Shown here piece by piece: positions 8,191 through 16,004 of a stretch of 64,000 nucleotides of DNA. The stretch is taken from positions 1-64,000 of the forward strand of contig NZ_BMSK01000017.1 in assembly GCF_014649115.1 (NCBI RefSeq), read 5' to 3'. The translations under genes and the position numbers were made by a program. Below the pieces are notes generated by a model that saw nothing but the letters and a program-made list of their open reading frames with translations, had not been told where the DNA came from and did no database searches. This stretch comes from Streptomyces eurythermus. GTDB lineage: Bacteria; Actinomycetota; Actinomycetes; Streptomycetales; Streptomycetaceae. Within the stretch, counting starts at the first letter, position 1. Every line of letters begins with the position of its first letter.

Positions 8191-8667
8191 TCACCAGCTC
8201 CCCGGCCCGCCCTGCGGATCGTCCGTCAGGGCCAGGCGGGCGGTGATGCGCTTGCCGACCGGCTCCCGCGCGACCTCGAAGCCCTGGCAGAGGGCCATGA
8301 CGATCTCCAGGCCGTGCTGACCCACCCGGCCCACGTCGGCGGCACGGGCCACCGGCAGCACGGGATCGGAGTCCCACACCTGGACCTCCACCAGGTCGCC
8401 CGCGATCCGCAGATCCATCACGATCGGGCCGGCGGCGTACTTCTGCGCGTTGGTGACCAGCTCGCTCACCACCAACTGCGTCACCTCCACAGCCCGCCGG
8501 GAGACCGCGACACCGTGCTCGGAGCGCACCCGGTCCAGGAACCCGGCAGCCGCGTGCCGGGCCCTCGCGATGGACGGCCCCTGCCCGTCCAGGGCCACCG
8601 CGACGCTCAGGACAGCGTCGTCCGAGTGGGCCGCCGTGCCGCCCTCACCCACCAAGGTCCGTACCAT
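8191..8667 (-). CDS. RsbW-like anti-sigma/ATP-binding protein (HATPase_c_2)
   Basis: The 158-residue protein starts at an ATG preceded by GGAGG. It has the GHKL ATPase fold of RsbW-type serine kinases: the N box VSELVTNAQKYA near residue 68, the G1-like VQVWDSDP near residue 97 and the G2-like VGQHGLEIV near residue 115. Many Streptomyces copies bind ATP but have no proven sigma target. It is divergent from a paralogous ATPase at 8876 and close to a STAS gene and a phosphatase remnant, which together suggest a partner-switching module. Confidence 0.85.
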   Translation of the reverse strand: MVRTLVGEGGTAAHSDDAVLSVAVALDGQGPSIARARHAAAGFLDRVRSEHGVAVSRRAVEVTQLVVSELVTNAQKYAAGPIVMDLRIAGDLVEVQVWDSDPVLPVARAADVGRVGQHGLEIVMALCQGFEVAREPVGKRITARLALTDDPQGGPGSW

Positions 8668-8875
8668 CCCCGTACCGCCTCCGCTACGTCAGTCTCCGGC
8701 CACGGATACCCCCGATCGGGCCGGACAAGCCAGGGCGACCGGATTGTCGGCCACGCCACACGGCGGCGCCCCGTACGACGGCTGGACGGCGCAGGACGTC
8801 ACCGCCGGCTCACGTTGGGTTGCCGCGTACCGGGGCAGACGGGACAGGAAACCGTCGGCGGCTGGAGGAGAAACC

Positions 8876-9307
8876 ATGACGGACGACTCATCCATGAGGG
8901 CTGTCGGGTGGGCGCGCTCGTTGCCGGTCAGCGCGGGAGTGAAGGAGGCCAGGGACTGGACGCGTGCCCATGTGTCCGCGCTCGGCTGGGAGCGGACGGC
9001 ACCGGCGCTGGTCGACTCGGTCGTGCTGGCCGTCTCGGAGCTGGTCACCAACGCCCACGTCCACGCGCACAGCGCCGCTCAGCTCATCCTCACCTGGGAC
9101 GAACGGTGTCTGCACGTGACGGTGCACGACGCCTCGCCGCGACTGCCCGAGCAACGCCACACGGATCACCAAGCCCTCGGGGGACGCGGGCTGTTCCTGG
9201 TCGACGCCCTCGCCGACGACTGGCAGGTCCGCCGCTGCCCCCGCGGCAAGGACGTCACCGCCTGCTTCCAGCCGCCCCTGTCGGCGGACGGCGCACACGG
9301 GGGGTGA
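8876..9307 (+). CDS. RsbW-like ATP-binding regulatory protein (HATPase_c_2)
   Basis: The ATG at 8876 has a good GGAGGAG site; the longer open frame upstream is a shadow. The 143-residue product keeps the GHKL motifs: AVSELVTNAHVHAHS near residue 58, VTVHDASPRLP near residue 80 and GGRGLFLVDALAD near residue 103. It resembles its divergent neighbour in fold but is only loosely similar in sequence. A role in anti-sigma or anti-anti-sigma signalling is likely from family and context; its partner is unknown. Confidence 0.86.
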   Translation: MTDDSSMRAVGWARSLPVSAGVKEARDWTRAHVSALGWERTAPALVDSVVLAVSELVTNAHVHAHSAAQLILTWDERCLHVTVHDASPRLPEQRHTDHQALGGRGLFLVDALADDWQVRRCPRGKDVTACFQPPLSADGAHGG

Positions 9308-9312
9308 GGAGT

Positions 9313-9377
9313 GGGTGAGTACGCACGCCGGCGGCGGAGGGCGCGCAAGAGGGGTGAGTACGCACGCCGGCGGCGGA
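9313..9377. repeat. Direct repeat, 26-bp unit at 39-bp spacing
   Basis: The sequence starting GGGTGAGTACGCACGCCGG occurs at 9313-9338 and exactly again at 9352-9377. The repeats follow the stop of the ATPase gene. The period equals that of the unrelated array at 8038, probably by chance. Confidence 0.7.
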
Positions 9378-9404
9378 ACCGGCACCCAGGAGGGCGGGCG
9401 CGCA

Positions 9405-9830
9405 CGGCACCGCCTGGGCGGCCCGAGCGTGGTGGGCCTCGATCACGGCGGACGGGGACTCACCGGCATGGCCGGCGACGCGGGCGGGCAGGGCCTCGTC
9501 CCCGTACAGGGCGGTGCGGTCCTCGCCGGTACGGGCCTCGGTGATGCCGTCGGCGCAGAGCCAGGAGCAGGTCGCCGGGAGCGAGCACGGTGGTGGCGGC
9601 GGTGAAGCGCGCGGAGGGCAGGATGCCGACGAGGAGACCACCGGGGGCCGGCAGGAAACCGGCGGTGCCGTCGGCCCGCACGGTGAAGACCGGGGGACGG
9701 CCGCCGGAGGCCAGGTGGACGGCGACCCGCCCGGTGGCGGGGCCGGGCTCCAGCGTGCCGAAGACGGCAGTGCGGTGACGCGGCCGGCCGCTGCCCGCGC
9801 AGCGGCCGTGGAGCACCTTGCCGAGAAGCC
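9405..9830 (-). pseudogene. Remnant of a SpoIIE/RsbU-type PP2C phosphatase
   Basis: Reading leftward, residues TAVFGTLEPGPATGRVAVHL, then ASGGRPPVFTVRADG, then PGDLLLAL (about 9780-9560), match the C-terminal half of SpoIIE-type PP2C phosphatases. The frame then shifts near 9560 and continues as ADGITEARTGEDRTALYG to about 9405. The N-terminal catalytic part, any sensor domain and a start codon are not recognisable, although RLLGKVLHG near 9820 could be a worn trace of the preceding strand. No intact reading frame covers it. It was probably the phosphatase of the partner-switching set formed by the flanking ATPases and STAS gene. Confidence 0.7.
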
Positions 9831-10176
9831 GAAGCGTTCGCCGGCGGCGACTTCTACGGCGCCTTCCGCATCGGCGGGTCGATGGCCTCGGACGCGGAGG
9901 GATGGGGGCAGTGCCCGGTCGCGTCCGGCGTGACCGGCGTCGAGCCGAGGATCGCCTGGTGCACTGGCCCTCGGCCAGGGCGGGGACCGTCAGCCGCCGC
10001 ATGTTCTGATCGCGGCCGAACCCATGGGCCGGCACGACCGGCCGCCCTTGCGGACTCCGGCGACGGTCACGCTGTTCCCGCGCACGATGTCCAGGGCCGC
10101 CAGTCTGCCAGGACGCGTCCGGTGGTCCCCCTCCCCGGCCCCGGGCCGGCCTCGGGTCCGGGAACCTGACGACGCG

Positions 10177-10551
10177 CTACTGGCTCGCGCCGCCGGCGGC
10201 GGTCATGGAGGCGGGCCTGCTGCCGGGTTCCCCTATGCGGTCGGTCTCGTCCCGGACGAGCAGGGAGAGCAGTGCGGCCACGGTCAGGCCCGCCTCCGCG
10301 GGATGGCGCAGGACCTTGTCCGGTTCGACGCGGTAGGTGTTGGTACGTCCTTCGCGGGTGTGCGAGAGGTAACCGTCCTGCTCGAGGTCGGAGATGATCC
10401 GCTGGACGGCACGCTCGGTGAGCCGGCAGTGGGCGGCGATGTCGCGGATCCGGATGTTCGGGTTGTCGGCGATGGCCGCCAGTACTCGCGCGTGGTTGGT
10501 GATGAAGGTCCAACCGGTGTGAGATCCAGGCACTGCAACCATGCGCGGCAT
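10177..10551 (-). CDS. Winged helix-turn-helix DNA-binding protein
   Basis: The 124-residue product has a clear winged helix: VLAAIADNPNIRIRDIAAHC, LTERAVQRIISDLEQDGYL and the wing THTREGRTNTYRV-like segment, residues about 20-80. This is the MarR/IclR-like arrangement found in small Streptomyces regulators. The ATG at 10551 has AGG nearby; an in-frame ATG at 10542 would also work. The C-terminus (AALLSLLVRDE) may form a dimer helix. It is divergent from the STAS gene at 10649 and could regulate it; its target and ligand are unknown. Confidence 0.78.
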   Translation of the reverse strand: MPRMVAVPGSHTGWTFITNHARVLAAIADNPNIRIRDIAAHCRLTERAVQRIISDLEQDGYLSHTREGRTNTYRVEPDKVLRHPAEAGLTVAALLSLLVRDETDRIGEPGSRPASMTAAGGASQ

Positions 10552-10648
10552 TCTACTGACCTGGTTTGCCTGACAGCGAATGCATGACATACTTTTCGCG
10601 CTATCGGAAGCGTGTTCCCGGTAGAGGGAGACGCGGGAGGAGCCGAGG

Positions 10649-11035
10649 GTGTTTGTGGAAGAAGCGGTCCCGGACCGCCCCGACAGCGTCGGCGGGACAC
10701 CGACCCGGATTCCCGATCAGGCCGCAGTCGTGCAGTACGCATGCCGTGACGCCTGGGTCGTCAGCGCGTGCGGGTCCTACGACCTGCACACGATCCCGCC
10801 TCTGGCGAAGGCCCTGGACACCGCGGCCAAGACGCACCAAAAGGTCGTCCTGGACGCCTCCGGCATCACCTTCGGGGACTCGACGCTGCTGAACCTGCTG
10901 ATCCTGACCCACCACGAGACCGACTTTCGTGTGGCGGCGCCGGCGCGGCAGATCCGCAGGCTCCTGGAAATCACGGGGGCCGACACGTTCCTGAAGGTGC
11001 GGGCGACCGTGGAAGAGGCCGCTGCCTGTTCCTGA
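10649..11035 (+). CDS. STAS-domain protein (anti-sigma factor antagonist-like)
   Basis: A GTG start follows GGGAGGAG. The 128-residue protein has a STAS fold: strand WVVSACGSYDLHTIPPLAKAL near residue 36, then VVLDASGITFGDSTLLNLLIL near residue 66, which is the phospho-site strand (D-x-S-x-x-x-F-x-D-S-T). Family members are switched by phosphorylation of that Ser and bind RsbW-type ATPases. Two such ATPases and a decayed SpoIIE phosphatase lie within 2.5 kb, so partnership is plausible but not shown. Confidence 0.85.
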   Translation: MFVEEAVPDRPDSVGGTPTRIPDQAAVVQYACRDAWVVSACGSYDLHTIPPLAKALDTAAKTHQKVVLDASGITFGDSTLLNLLILTHHETDFRVAAPARQIRRLLEITGADTFLKVRATVEEAAACS

Positions 11036-11044
11036 CCGGTCGGG

Positions 11045-11560
11045 ACGGGCGTAGGCCGGCGTGGTCACGGTGGGCCTGGTTGGTTCCGGGGCCGTGGCCT
11101 CCAACACCGTGCCGACGTCCTCGACGAGTTCGGGACCGGGGTCCTGGCAGGGGTCGAGGAGGATGTTCCGGTCGTGGACGCGGCGACCGGAGGCGGTGTC
11201 CCGCTTGCCGTACGCCCAGACGCGCCGCAGACGTAGCGCTCGTCCTCACAGCAGACGACGTCCACCACCTGTTCGGGGCCGGGCAGGAAAGACTGGGCAG
11301 TGCCTCGGTGTCGGGCTGCTGGAACAGGTCCACGGCCGACAGGAAGGAGCGCGCGGCCCGGACGACCGCCTCGCCGTCCGGGCAGATGTGGACGTTGTCC
11401 GATCGGGAGGAGCTGATCGGTTTCACGACCACGGAGCCGACGTCCTCGCGTTCGGCCCAGGCACGCAGGTCCTCGGGAGACGTCCGGCGATGAGTGGCAC
11501 ATCGGCCGCCCGGACGACGACCGCACCCGCCCCCGGAACCCGGGCGGCGCGCGGCGACCG
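11045..11560 (-). pseudogene. Remnant of an ATP-grasp ligase
   Basis: Pieces of one ATP-grasp protein can be read leftward in three frames. AADVPLIAGR and EDLRAWAERE are followed by SVVVKPISSSRSDNVHICPD (lysine strand and glycine-type loop) and LFQQPDTEA, ending near 11300. After a shift comes QSFLPGPEQVVDVVCCEDERY. After another shift comes YGKRDTASGRR and a C-terminal ILLDP segment ending near 11045. The N-terminal and C-terminal domains are missing. The family makes amide or peptide bonds using ATP; here at least two frameshifts prevent any intact product. Confidence 0.72.
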
Positions 11561-11700
11561 GGGGACGTCGCCACGTGCCGGGGCGGAGCGGGCCGTCACA
11601 TCCGGCCGCCCGCGCGGCGTCCCCGGCCGGGCGACACGCGGCCCGCTCCGGCGGCGGGCAAGACCTCGGCCGTCCATACGAGGCTCGCTCGCCGGTCGCG

Positions 11701-11726
11701 CCCAGGGCCCAGGGCCCAGGGCCCAG
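11701..11726. repeat. Heptanucleotide tandem repeat (CCCAGGG)
   Basis: Three full units and a partial fourth of CCCAGGG lie in the non-coding stretch between the ATP-grasp remnant and the GNAT gene. The remainder of 11561-11851 shows no recognisable gene or RNA. Confidence 0.8.
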
Positions 11727-11851
11727 CCGAGGTTGCCGTCCATTGCCACGTGCGACACCAATGGCGACATGGAGCTGCCGCACCGGCAGAGCGAAGGGGT
11801 GTCCGACCGGATCCCGGCCGGGCACCCCCAGGATGGCGCACGCTCGAGCCG

Positions 11852-12742
11852 TCAGAGGAAGTGCCCACTGGCCAGATAGGGCGCCGGCTCCGCCATGCCC
11901 CGGAGCGCGAGATATCCCTCCTGCCCGATGTCGAGCCGGGCGGCCAGCCCCACGTCCACCGCCCAGTGGTTGGCGGTGGTGATGCAGTTGACCAGCGTGT
12001 CCCCGCGGGAGGCGGCCAGGGCTTCCCAGAGCAGATCCTGGGCGGTCCGCGGCTCCGCCGCGGCCAGCAGGACACCCCTCCCCTGCTCCTCGTCGATGTA
12101 CACGTAACCGGGCCGGCCGGGATCGTCCGACACGACGAGACGCAACCGTCGGAGCATGCAGGCGTGGTCCGGGCCGTGGCCCGCCCCGCGGAGCCGCTCG
12201 TCGAGCCGGTCCATCCACTCGAAGTCGTCGGCCCGGCCCTCCCGGAGCCCGCTCACCGCCGGCAGCGTCGAGCGGTCGACGGTGCCCACCATGCGCATCT
12301 GCGGGTGGAGCGTGAAGCCGGCCAGCCGGTAACGGCGCGTGGCCGCGGGATGCACCGTGGACGAGAACAGTCCCGGCCGCCCGTCGGCGTGCGCCAGCGC
12401 GGCGTCCATGAGCCGTCTGCCGACCCCCTGCCCCTGATACCGGGTCAGCACCCCGTAGGTCGCCAGATACCAGACGTCGCCCCGGTTCTGCGACATGGCG
12501 AACCCGATGACGTCCCCGTCCTCGCCGACCGCGACCCAGCATCCGGCCGGATCGACCTGGAGGTAATACCTCATCCGCTCGATCCACTGCTTCGAAGCGG
12601 TTTCCGAACGGGGCTGGATCTCCGGTTCGCACACTCTTCTGCTGCGCCGGTCGGCCTCGAAGAAGAGTGCGGCGGAGGCACGCTCCGCCGACGGAAGATC
12701 TTCCTCGCGCGCCGGCCTCACCTGCGCCGATTCCCTTTTCAC
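11852..12742 (-). CDS. GNAT-family N-acetyltransferase
   Basis: This 296-residue protein begins with QVRPAREEDLPSAERA, typical of GNAT strand 1, and has the acetyl-CoA motif VLTRYQGQGVGRRLMDAAL near residue 98. The second half (from about residue 150) looks like a partial second GNAT fold, ending with WAVDVGLAARLDIGQEGYLALRG. It should transfer an acetyl group to an unknown amine. A GTG at 12718, with AAAAGGGA upstream, is an alternative start that would shorten it by eight residues. It ends close to decayed DNA and has no obvious operon partner. Confidence 0.85.
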   Translation of the reverse strand: MKRESAQVRPAREEDLPSAERASAALFFEADRRSRRVCEPEIQPRSETASKQWIERMRYYLQVDPAGCWVAVGEDGDVIGFAMSQNRGDVWYLATYGVLTRYQGQGVGRRLMDAALAHADGRPGLFSSTVHPAATRRYRLAGFTLHPQMRMVGTVDRSTLPAVSGLREGRADDFEWMDRLDERLRGAGHGPDHACMLRRLRLVVSDDPGRPGYVYIDEEQGRGVLLAAAEPRTAQDLLWEALAASRGDTLVNCITTANHWAVDVGLAARLDIGQEGYLALRGMAEPAPYLASGHFL

Positions 12743-12878
12743 AGCCTACCGACCACCTCGACGGCCTCCTGCCTCTCCATACGTACCGACTGGGCGCCGG
12801 CAGCCGCTGCCGGCCGTCCCCACGACCCGTCAGGACCGGCGCCGGGCGAGCGAAAAGGCACTGCCCCGAGCGCCGCGG

Positions 12879-13478
12879 TCAGGCCCGTAGCCCGTCCAGT
12901 GCCGTATCGATCGCCGCCAGGGCCGCCGTCCTGTCGAGCCCCGCCCGCGATACGAGCGAAAGGCCCTGGACGATGTAGAGCAAGAGCTGCGCCTGGGCCT
13001 CGGGCGAGGACGCGTCCGTGACCTCTCCGGCGGCCTGTGCGCGGCGGAGTGCGCCGGCGACGATGTCGGTGAACCGGCGGTACGAGCGGGTGACGACCTC
13101 CGTTGCGTCGCCGTCCTGGGGGACGAGTTCGGCGGTCGTGTTGCCGACGAGGCAGCCCTGCGGCACACCCATGTCGGAGATCAGTTCGTCCAGCCGCACG
13201 GGGTGGGTCAGGATTTCGCGCAGGGCGGGCAGGAGCGGGCTGGTGTCGAGAGCGGCGGTCAGGTGCCGCTCGTACACCTCCCAGTAGAGCCTGACGGCTT
13301 CGAGGTAGAAGCGGCGCTTGTCGCCGAACGTGCCGTAGAGGCTGCCGCGCTCCACGCCCAGCGCGTCGACCAGGTCCTGGATCGATGTCGCCCCGTATCC
13401 CCGGGACCAGAACAGTTCGAGTGCGCGCTCCAGCGTCCGTTCCTTGTCGAACTCGCGGGGGCGTCCGGTTCGTGCCAT
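12879..13478 (-). CDS. TetR family regulator
   Basis: The ATG at 13478 gives a 199-residue protein; a longer open frame upstream is not coding. The N-terminal helix-turn-helix is textbook: RPREFDKERTLERALELFW, then GATSIQDLVDALGVERGSLYG, then TFGDKRRFY (residues 7-55). The C-terminal domain includes GCLVGNTTAEL near residue 105, as in the AefR/YxaF-like group. It is divergent from the SDR gene at 13663, and a remarkable set of inverted half-sites lies immediately upstream, so it very likely represses itself and the SDR genes. Confidence 0.92.
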   Translation of the reverse strand: MARTGRPREFDKERTLERALELFWSRGYGATSIQDLVDALGVERGSLYGTFGDKRRFYLEAVRLYWEVYERHLTAALDTSPLLPALREILTHPVRLDELISDMGVPQGCLVGNTTAELVPQDGDATEVVTRSYRRFTDIVAGALRRAQAAGEVTDASSPEAQAQLLLYIVQGLSLVSRAGLDRTAALAAIDTALDGLRA

Positions 13479-13488
13479 GCGGTCGATA

Positions 13489-13553
13489 CTACGACTTCTT
13501 GACTGGCCGTTCAAGAAGTCGTAGCTTCCCCCTGCGGCACTTCTTGAACGGCC
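13489..13553. promoter_or_regulatory. TetR operator with three copies of one half-site
   Basis: A perfect 14-bp inverted repeat (13489-13502 with 13511-13524, 8-bp spacer) is followed by a third copy of the half-site ACTTCTTGA at 13539-13547. The middle and third copies make a second perfect inverted repeat, GGCCGTTCAAGAAGT (13505-13519) with 13539-13553. The first site begins 11 bp upstream of the TetR start codon, so it covers the promoter. The layout fits cooperative binding of two dimers sharing the middle half-site. Confidence 0.75.
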
Positions 13554-13662
13554 GCACAAAAGTCGGGCGGCGCAGCAGTCGGCCGACACAGAAGCCGGAC
13601 GGCAGACAGGCCGGACGGGCACAGAAGCCGGCCGGCCACCGGTCGGCACGAAGGGTGGGGCC

Positions 13663-14400
13663 ATGGAATTCGCGGGCAAGAGGGCACTCGTCACCGGATC
13701 CGGCGCGCTCGGCGGACTCGGGCACGCGACGGCGAAAGTGCTGGCCGAGGGCGGCGCCGACCTGATCCTGACCGGCACCGATCCGCGGCGCGGCGCCCAG
13801 GTCGTGGCAGACCTCGGCGCGGCCGCCGGTACGGTGCGTTTCGTCGCCGCCGATCTGTCCGACGCGGCGGACGCGCGGCACCTGGCCGAGGACGCCGGAG
13901 CCGTCGACATCCTGATCAACAACGCGAGCGCCATGACGTTCTCCCCGACCACCGGGCAGGACCTGGCGGGCTACGACGCCGCCTTCGCGGTCAATGTGCG
14001 TGCCCCGTTCCTGCTCACCGCCCTGCTCGCGGAGAAGATGGCCGCGCGCGGCGGCGGCAGCATCGTCAACGTCAGCTCCACCGCGGCCGGCCTCGGCATG
14101 CCGGGCATGGCCGTCTACGGCGCCACCAAAGCGGCGCTCGAATCACTGACCCGCACCTGGGCGGCGGAATTCGCCGAGTGGAACGTGCGCGTCAACGCCG
14201 TCGCCCCCGGCCCGATGCGCACCTCGAAGGTGGTCGCGGCGATGGGCCCGGACATGGGCGGCATGGGCCTGACCACCGCGCTCAAGCGCACCTCCGACCC
14301 GGCCGAGGTGGCCCACGTGATCGCCTTCCTCGCCGGTGACCGGGCCAGTTACATGACCGGCGCGATCGTGGCCGCCGACGGTGGCCGCACCGCGATCTGA
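13663..14400 (+). CDS. Short-chain dehydrogenase/reductase (SDR)
   Basis: The 245-residue protein is a classical SDR: cofactor loop VTGSGALGGLGHA near residue 11, DILINNASA near residue 83, catalytic Ser in NVSSTAAGL near residue 133 and YGATKAALE near residue 149. The glycine motif has an unusual extra residue compared with TGGxxGIG. It should interconvert an alcohol and a ketone with NAD(P)H. The start has GGGTGGGG upstream. It is followed after 15 bp by a second SDR, and the divergent TetR with its operator is the probable regulator. Confidence 0.92.
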   Translation: MEFAGKRALVTGSGALGGLGHATAKVLAEGGADLILTGTDPRRGAQVVADLGAAAGTVRFVAADLSDAADARHLAEDAGAVDILINNASAMTFSPTTGQDLAGYDAAFAVNVRAPFLLTALLAEKMAARGGGSIVNVSSTAAGLGMPGMAVYGATKAALESLTRTWAAEFAEWNVRVNAVAPGPMRTSKVVAAMGPDMGGMGLTTALKRTSDPAEVAHVIAFLAGDRASYMTGAIVAADGGRTAI

Positions 14401-14415
14401 GAAGGGGACGGAACC

Positions 14416-15165
14416 ATGGATCGTCTGGCGGGAAAGCACGCACTGATCACAGGGGGAACGAGCGGCATCGGCCTGGCCACGGCCCGCGAATTCCTCGCCG
14501 AGGGAGCGACCGTCGCCATCACCGGCCGGTCGCGGGAAAGACTGGACGAGGCGGCACGGCACTTGGACGGCCCGCTGCTGACCATCGCGAGTGACGCCGG
14601 CGACGTACCCGGCCAGGCGGCGCTCGCGGCACGGCTCCAAGAGGAGTGGCCGAAGCTCGACATCCTGATGAGCAACGCCGCCGACATCACCCATCTCCCG
14701 ATCGAGGCATGGACCGAGGAGGCGTTCGACAGACTCGTCACGACCAATCTCAAGTCGCCGTTCTTCCTGATCAGGGACCTGCTGCCGCTCTTCTCGCAGC
14801 AATCCTCGGTCATCCTCGTCGGCTCGGTCTCCGCGTACATCGGACACGAGAACGCGACGGTCTACGGCGCGGCCAAGGCGGGCCTGCTCTCCTACACCCG
14901 CGGCCTGACCTACGAACTGAGGGACCGGGGCATCCGCGTCAACGGACTGAGCCCGGGCCCGACGATCACCAACGCCTTCGCACCCCTGGGCCCCGAGCGC
15001 CGGGCCGCCCTCTACGAGGAACTCCGGCAGACCGTACCCCTCCACCGCCTGGGAACCGCCACCGAGTTGGCGAAGGCGGCGGTCTATCTCGCCTCCGACG
15101 AATCCGCCTACACCGCGGGGACCGTGCTGCGCGTCGACGGGGGCATCGGGCAGCTCGCGTACTAG
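14416..15165 (+). CDS. Short-chain dehydrogenase/reductase (SDR)
   Basis: This 249-residue classical SDR has TGGTSGIGLATA near residue 12, LMSNAAD near residue 86, the Ser in VGSVSAYIG near residue 137 and YGAAKAGLL near residue 152, and ends with the usual TVLRVDGG. It follows the first SDR by 15 bp and is presumably in the same operon. The start has AAGGGGACGG upstream. Substrate is unknown; the pair may carry out successive steps or have different cofactor preference. Confidence 0.92.
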   Translation: MDRLAGKHALITGGTSGIGLATAREFLAEGATVAITGRSRERLDEAARHLDGPLLTIASDAGDVPGQAALAARLQEEWPKLDILMSNAADITHLPIEAWTEEAFDRLVTTNLKSPFFLIRDLLPLFSQQSSVILVGSVSAYIGHENATVYGAAKAGLLSYTRGLTYELRDRGIRVNGLSPGPTITNAFAPLGPERRAALYEELRQTVPLHRLGTATELAKAAVYLASDESAYTAGTVLRVDGGIGQLAY

Positions 15166-15247
15166 CGGTCCTCCGGAGCCGGCCGGGCGTCCTCCCTGAG
15201 CGCGCCCGCGAGGCCGTTCCACCGCGCGCCGCGCGGCCACGACCCAC

Positions 15248-15260
15248 TTTCTTGAACAAG
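15248..15260. promoter_or_regulatory. Candidate operator of the second TetR gene
   Basis: TTTCTTGAACAAG contains the inverted repeat CTTG-AA-CAAG (15251-15260) and shares the core TTCTTGAAC with the half-sites of the operator at 13489-13553. It lies 27 bp before the TetR start at 15287. The shared core suggests related or cross-acting regulators. Confidence 0.45.
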
Positions 15261-15286
15261 CGATCCAGATAAGTTACGGTGGGATC

Positions 15287-15865
15287 ATGGCAAGGACCCG
15301 GGAGTTCGACACCGAAGCGGCGGTGAGCCGCGCCATGGAACTGTTCTGGACGCGCGGCTACGAGGCGACCTCGGTACGCGATCTCACCCAGCACCTGGGC
15401 ATCGGACAGGGATCCCTGTACGCGGCGTTCGGCGACAAGGACGGCCTGTACCGGGCCGCGCTGGAGCACTACCGCACCACCCTCGCGGCGGCCGCCCTGC
15501 GCAGCCTGGAGCAGGAGGCGGACGCCCGCGCGGCGATCCGTACGCTGCTGACGGAGCGGATCCGCATCGCCGTCGAGCACGGCGGCCAGGGCTGCCTGGC
15601 CGTCAACGCCGTCTGCGAGCGGCTGCCCCAGGACGCGGCGACCCGGCGCACCGTGCGCGACATGCAGGACGCGGCCCGGGAGGCGCTCACCGAGGTGCTG
15701 CGGGCCGCGATGGAGCGGGGCGAGATCGCTGCGCGGCACGACCCGCACACGGTCGCCGCGTTCCTGGTCACCTTCCTCAACGGGCTACTGGTCTCCTCGA
15801 AGATCACACCGGACGCGCCCGCCCTGGAACCCCTCGTGGAGCTGGCACTGACCACGCTCGACTGA
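15287..15865 (+). CDS. TetR family regulator
   Basis: The 192-residue protein starts MARTREFDTEAAVSRAMELF, followed by GYEATSVRDLTQHLGIGQGS and LYAAFGDKDGLY, a typical TetR helix-turn-helix (residues 5-50). The C-terminal domain has GCLAVNAVCERLP near residue 103. Its N-terminus is close in sequence to the TetR at 12879, so the two are paralogs. It sits between the SDR pair and the alpha/beta hydrolase and may control the latter. Confidence 0.9.
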   Translation: MARTREFDTEAAVSRAMELFWTRGYEATSVRDLTQHLGIGQGSLYAAFGDKDGLYRAALEHYRTTLAAAALRSLEQEADARAAIRTLLTERIRIAVEHGGQGCLAVNAVCERLPQDAATRRTVRDMQDAAREALTEVLRAAMERGEIAARHDPHTVAAFLVTFLNGLLVSSKITPDAPALEPLVELALTTLD

Positions 15866-16004
15866 GCGGCCGGCGCCCTCGGCGGGGTTTCCCATACCCC
15901 GAATCTGTAACACCCGATCAAGAAAATGGACACCCGTCCCGCCCTGCCGACGGCGCCGCACCTACCGCACCCACCGATCCATCCGAGACAGAAAGCAGCA
16001 CGTC

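Noticed and set aside
9818..9900. A plus-strand AGGDFYGAF segment that resembles the SpoIIE phosphatase start
   Set aside because: The rest of the remnant lies on the minus strand, and the surrounding plus-strand sequence does not continue the family; I regard it as chance, or at most a trace of an inversion.
10971..12632. A 553-codon leftward open frame spanning the GNAT gene and the ATP-grasp remnant
   Set aside because: Most of it shadows the GNAT gene; only its last part contributes to the ATP-grasp remnant, which is annotated separately as a pseudogene.
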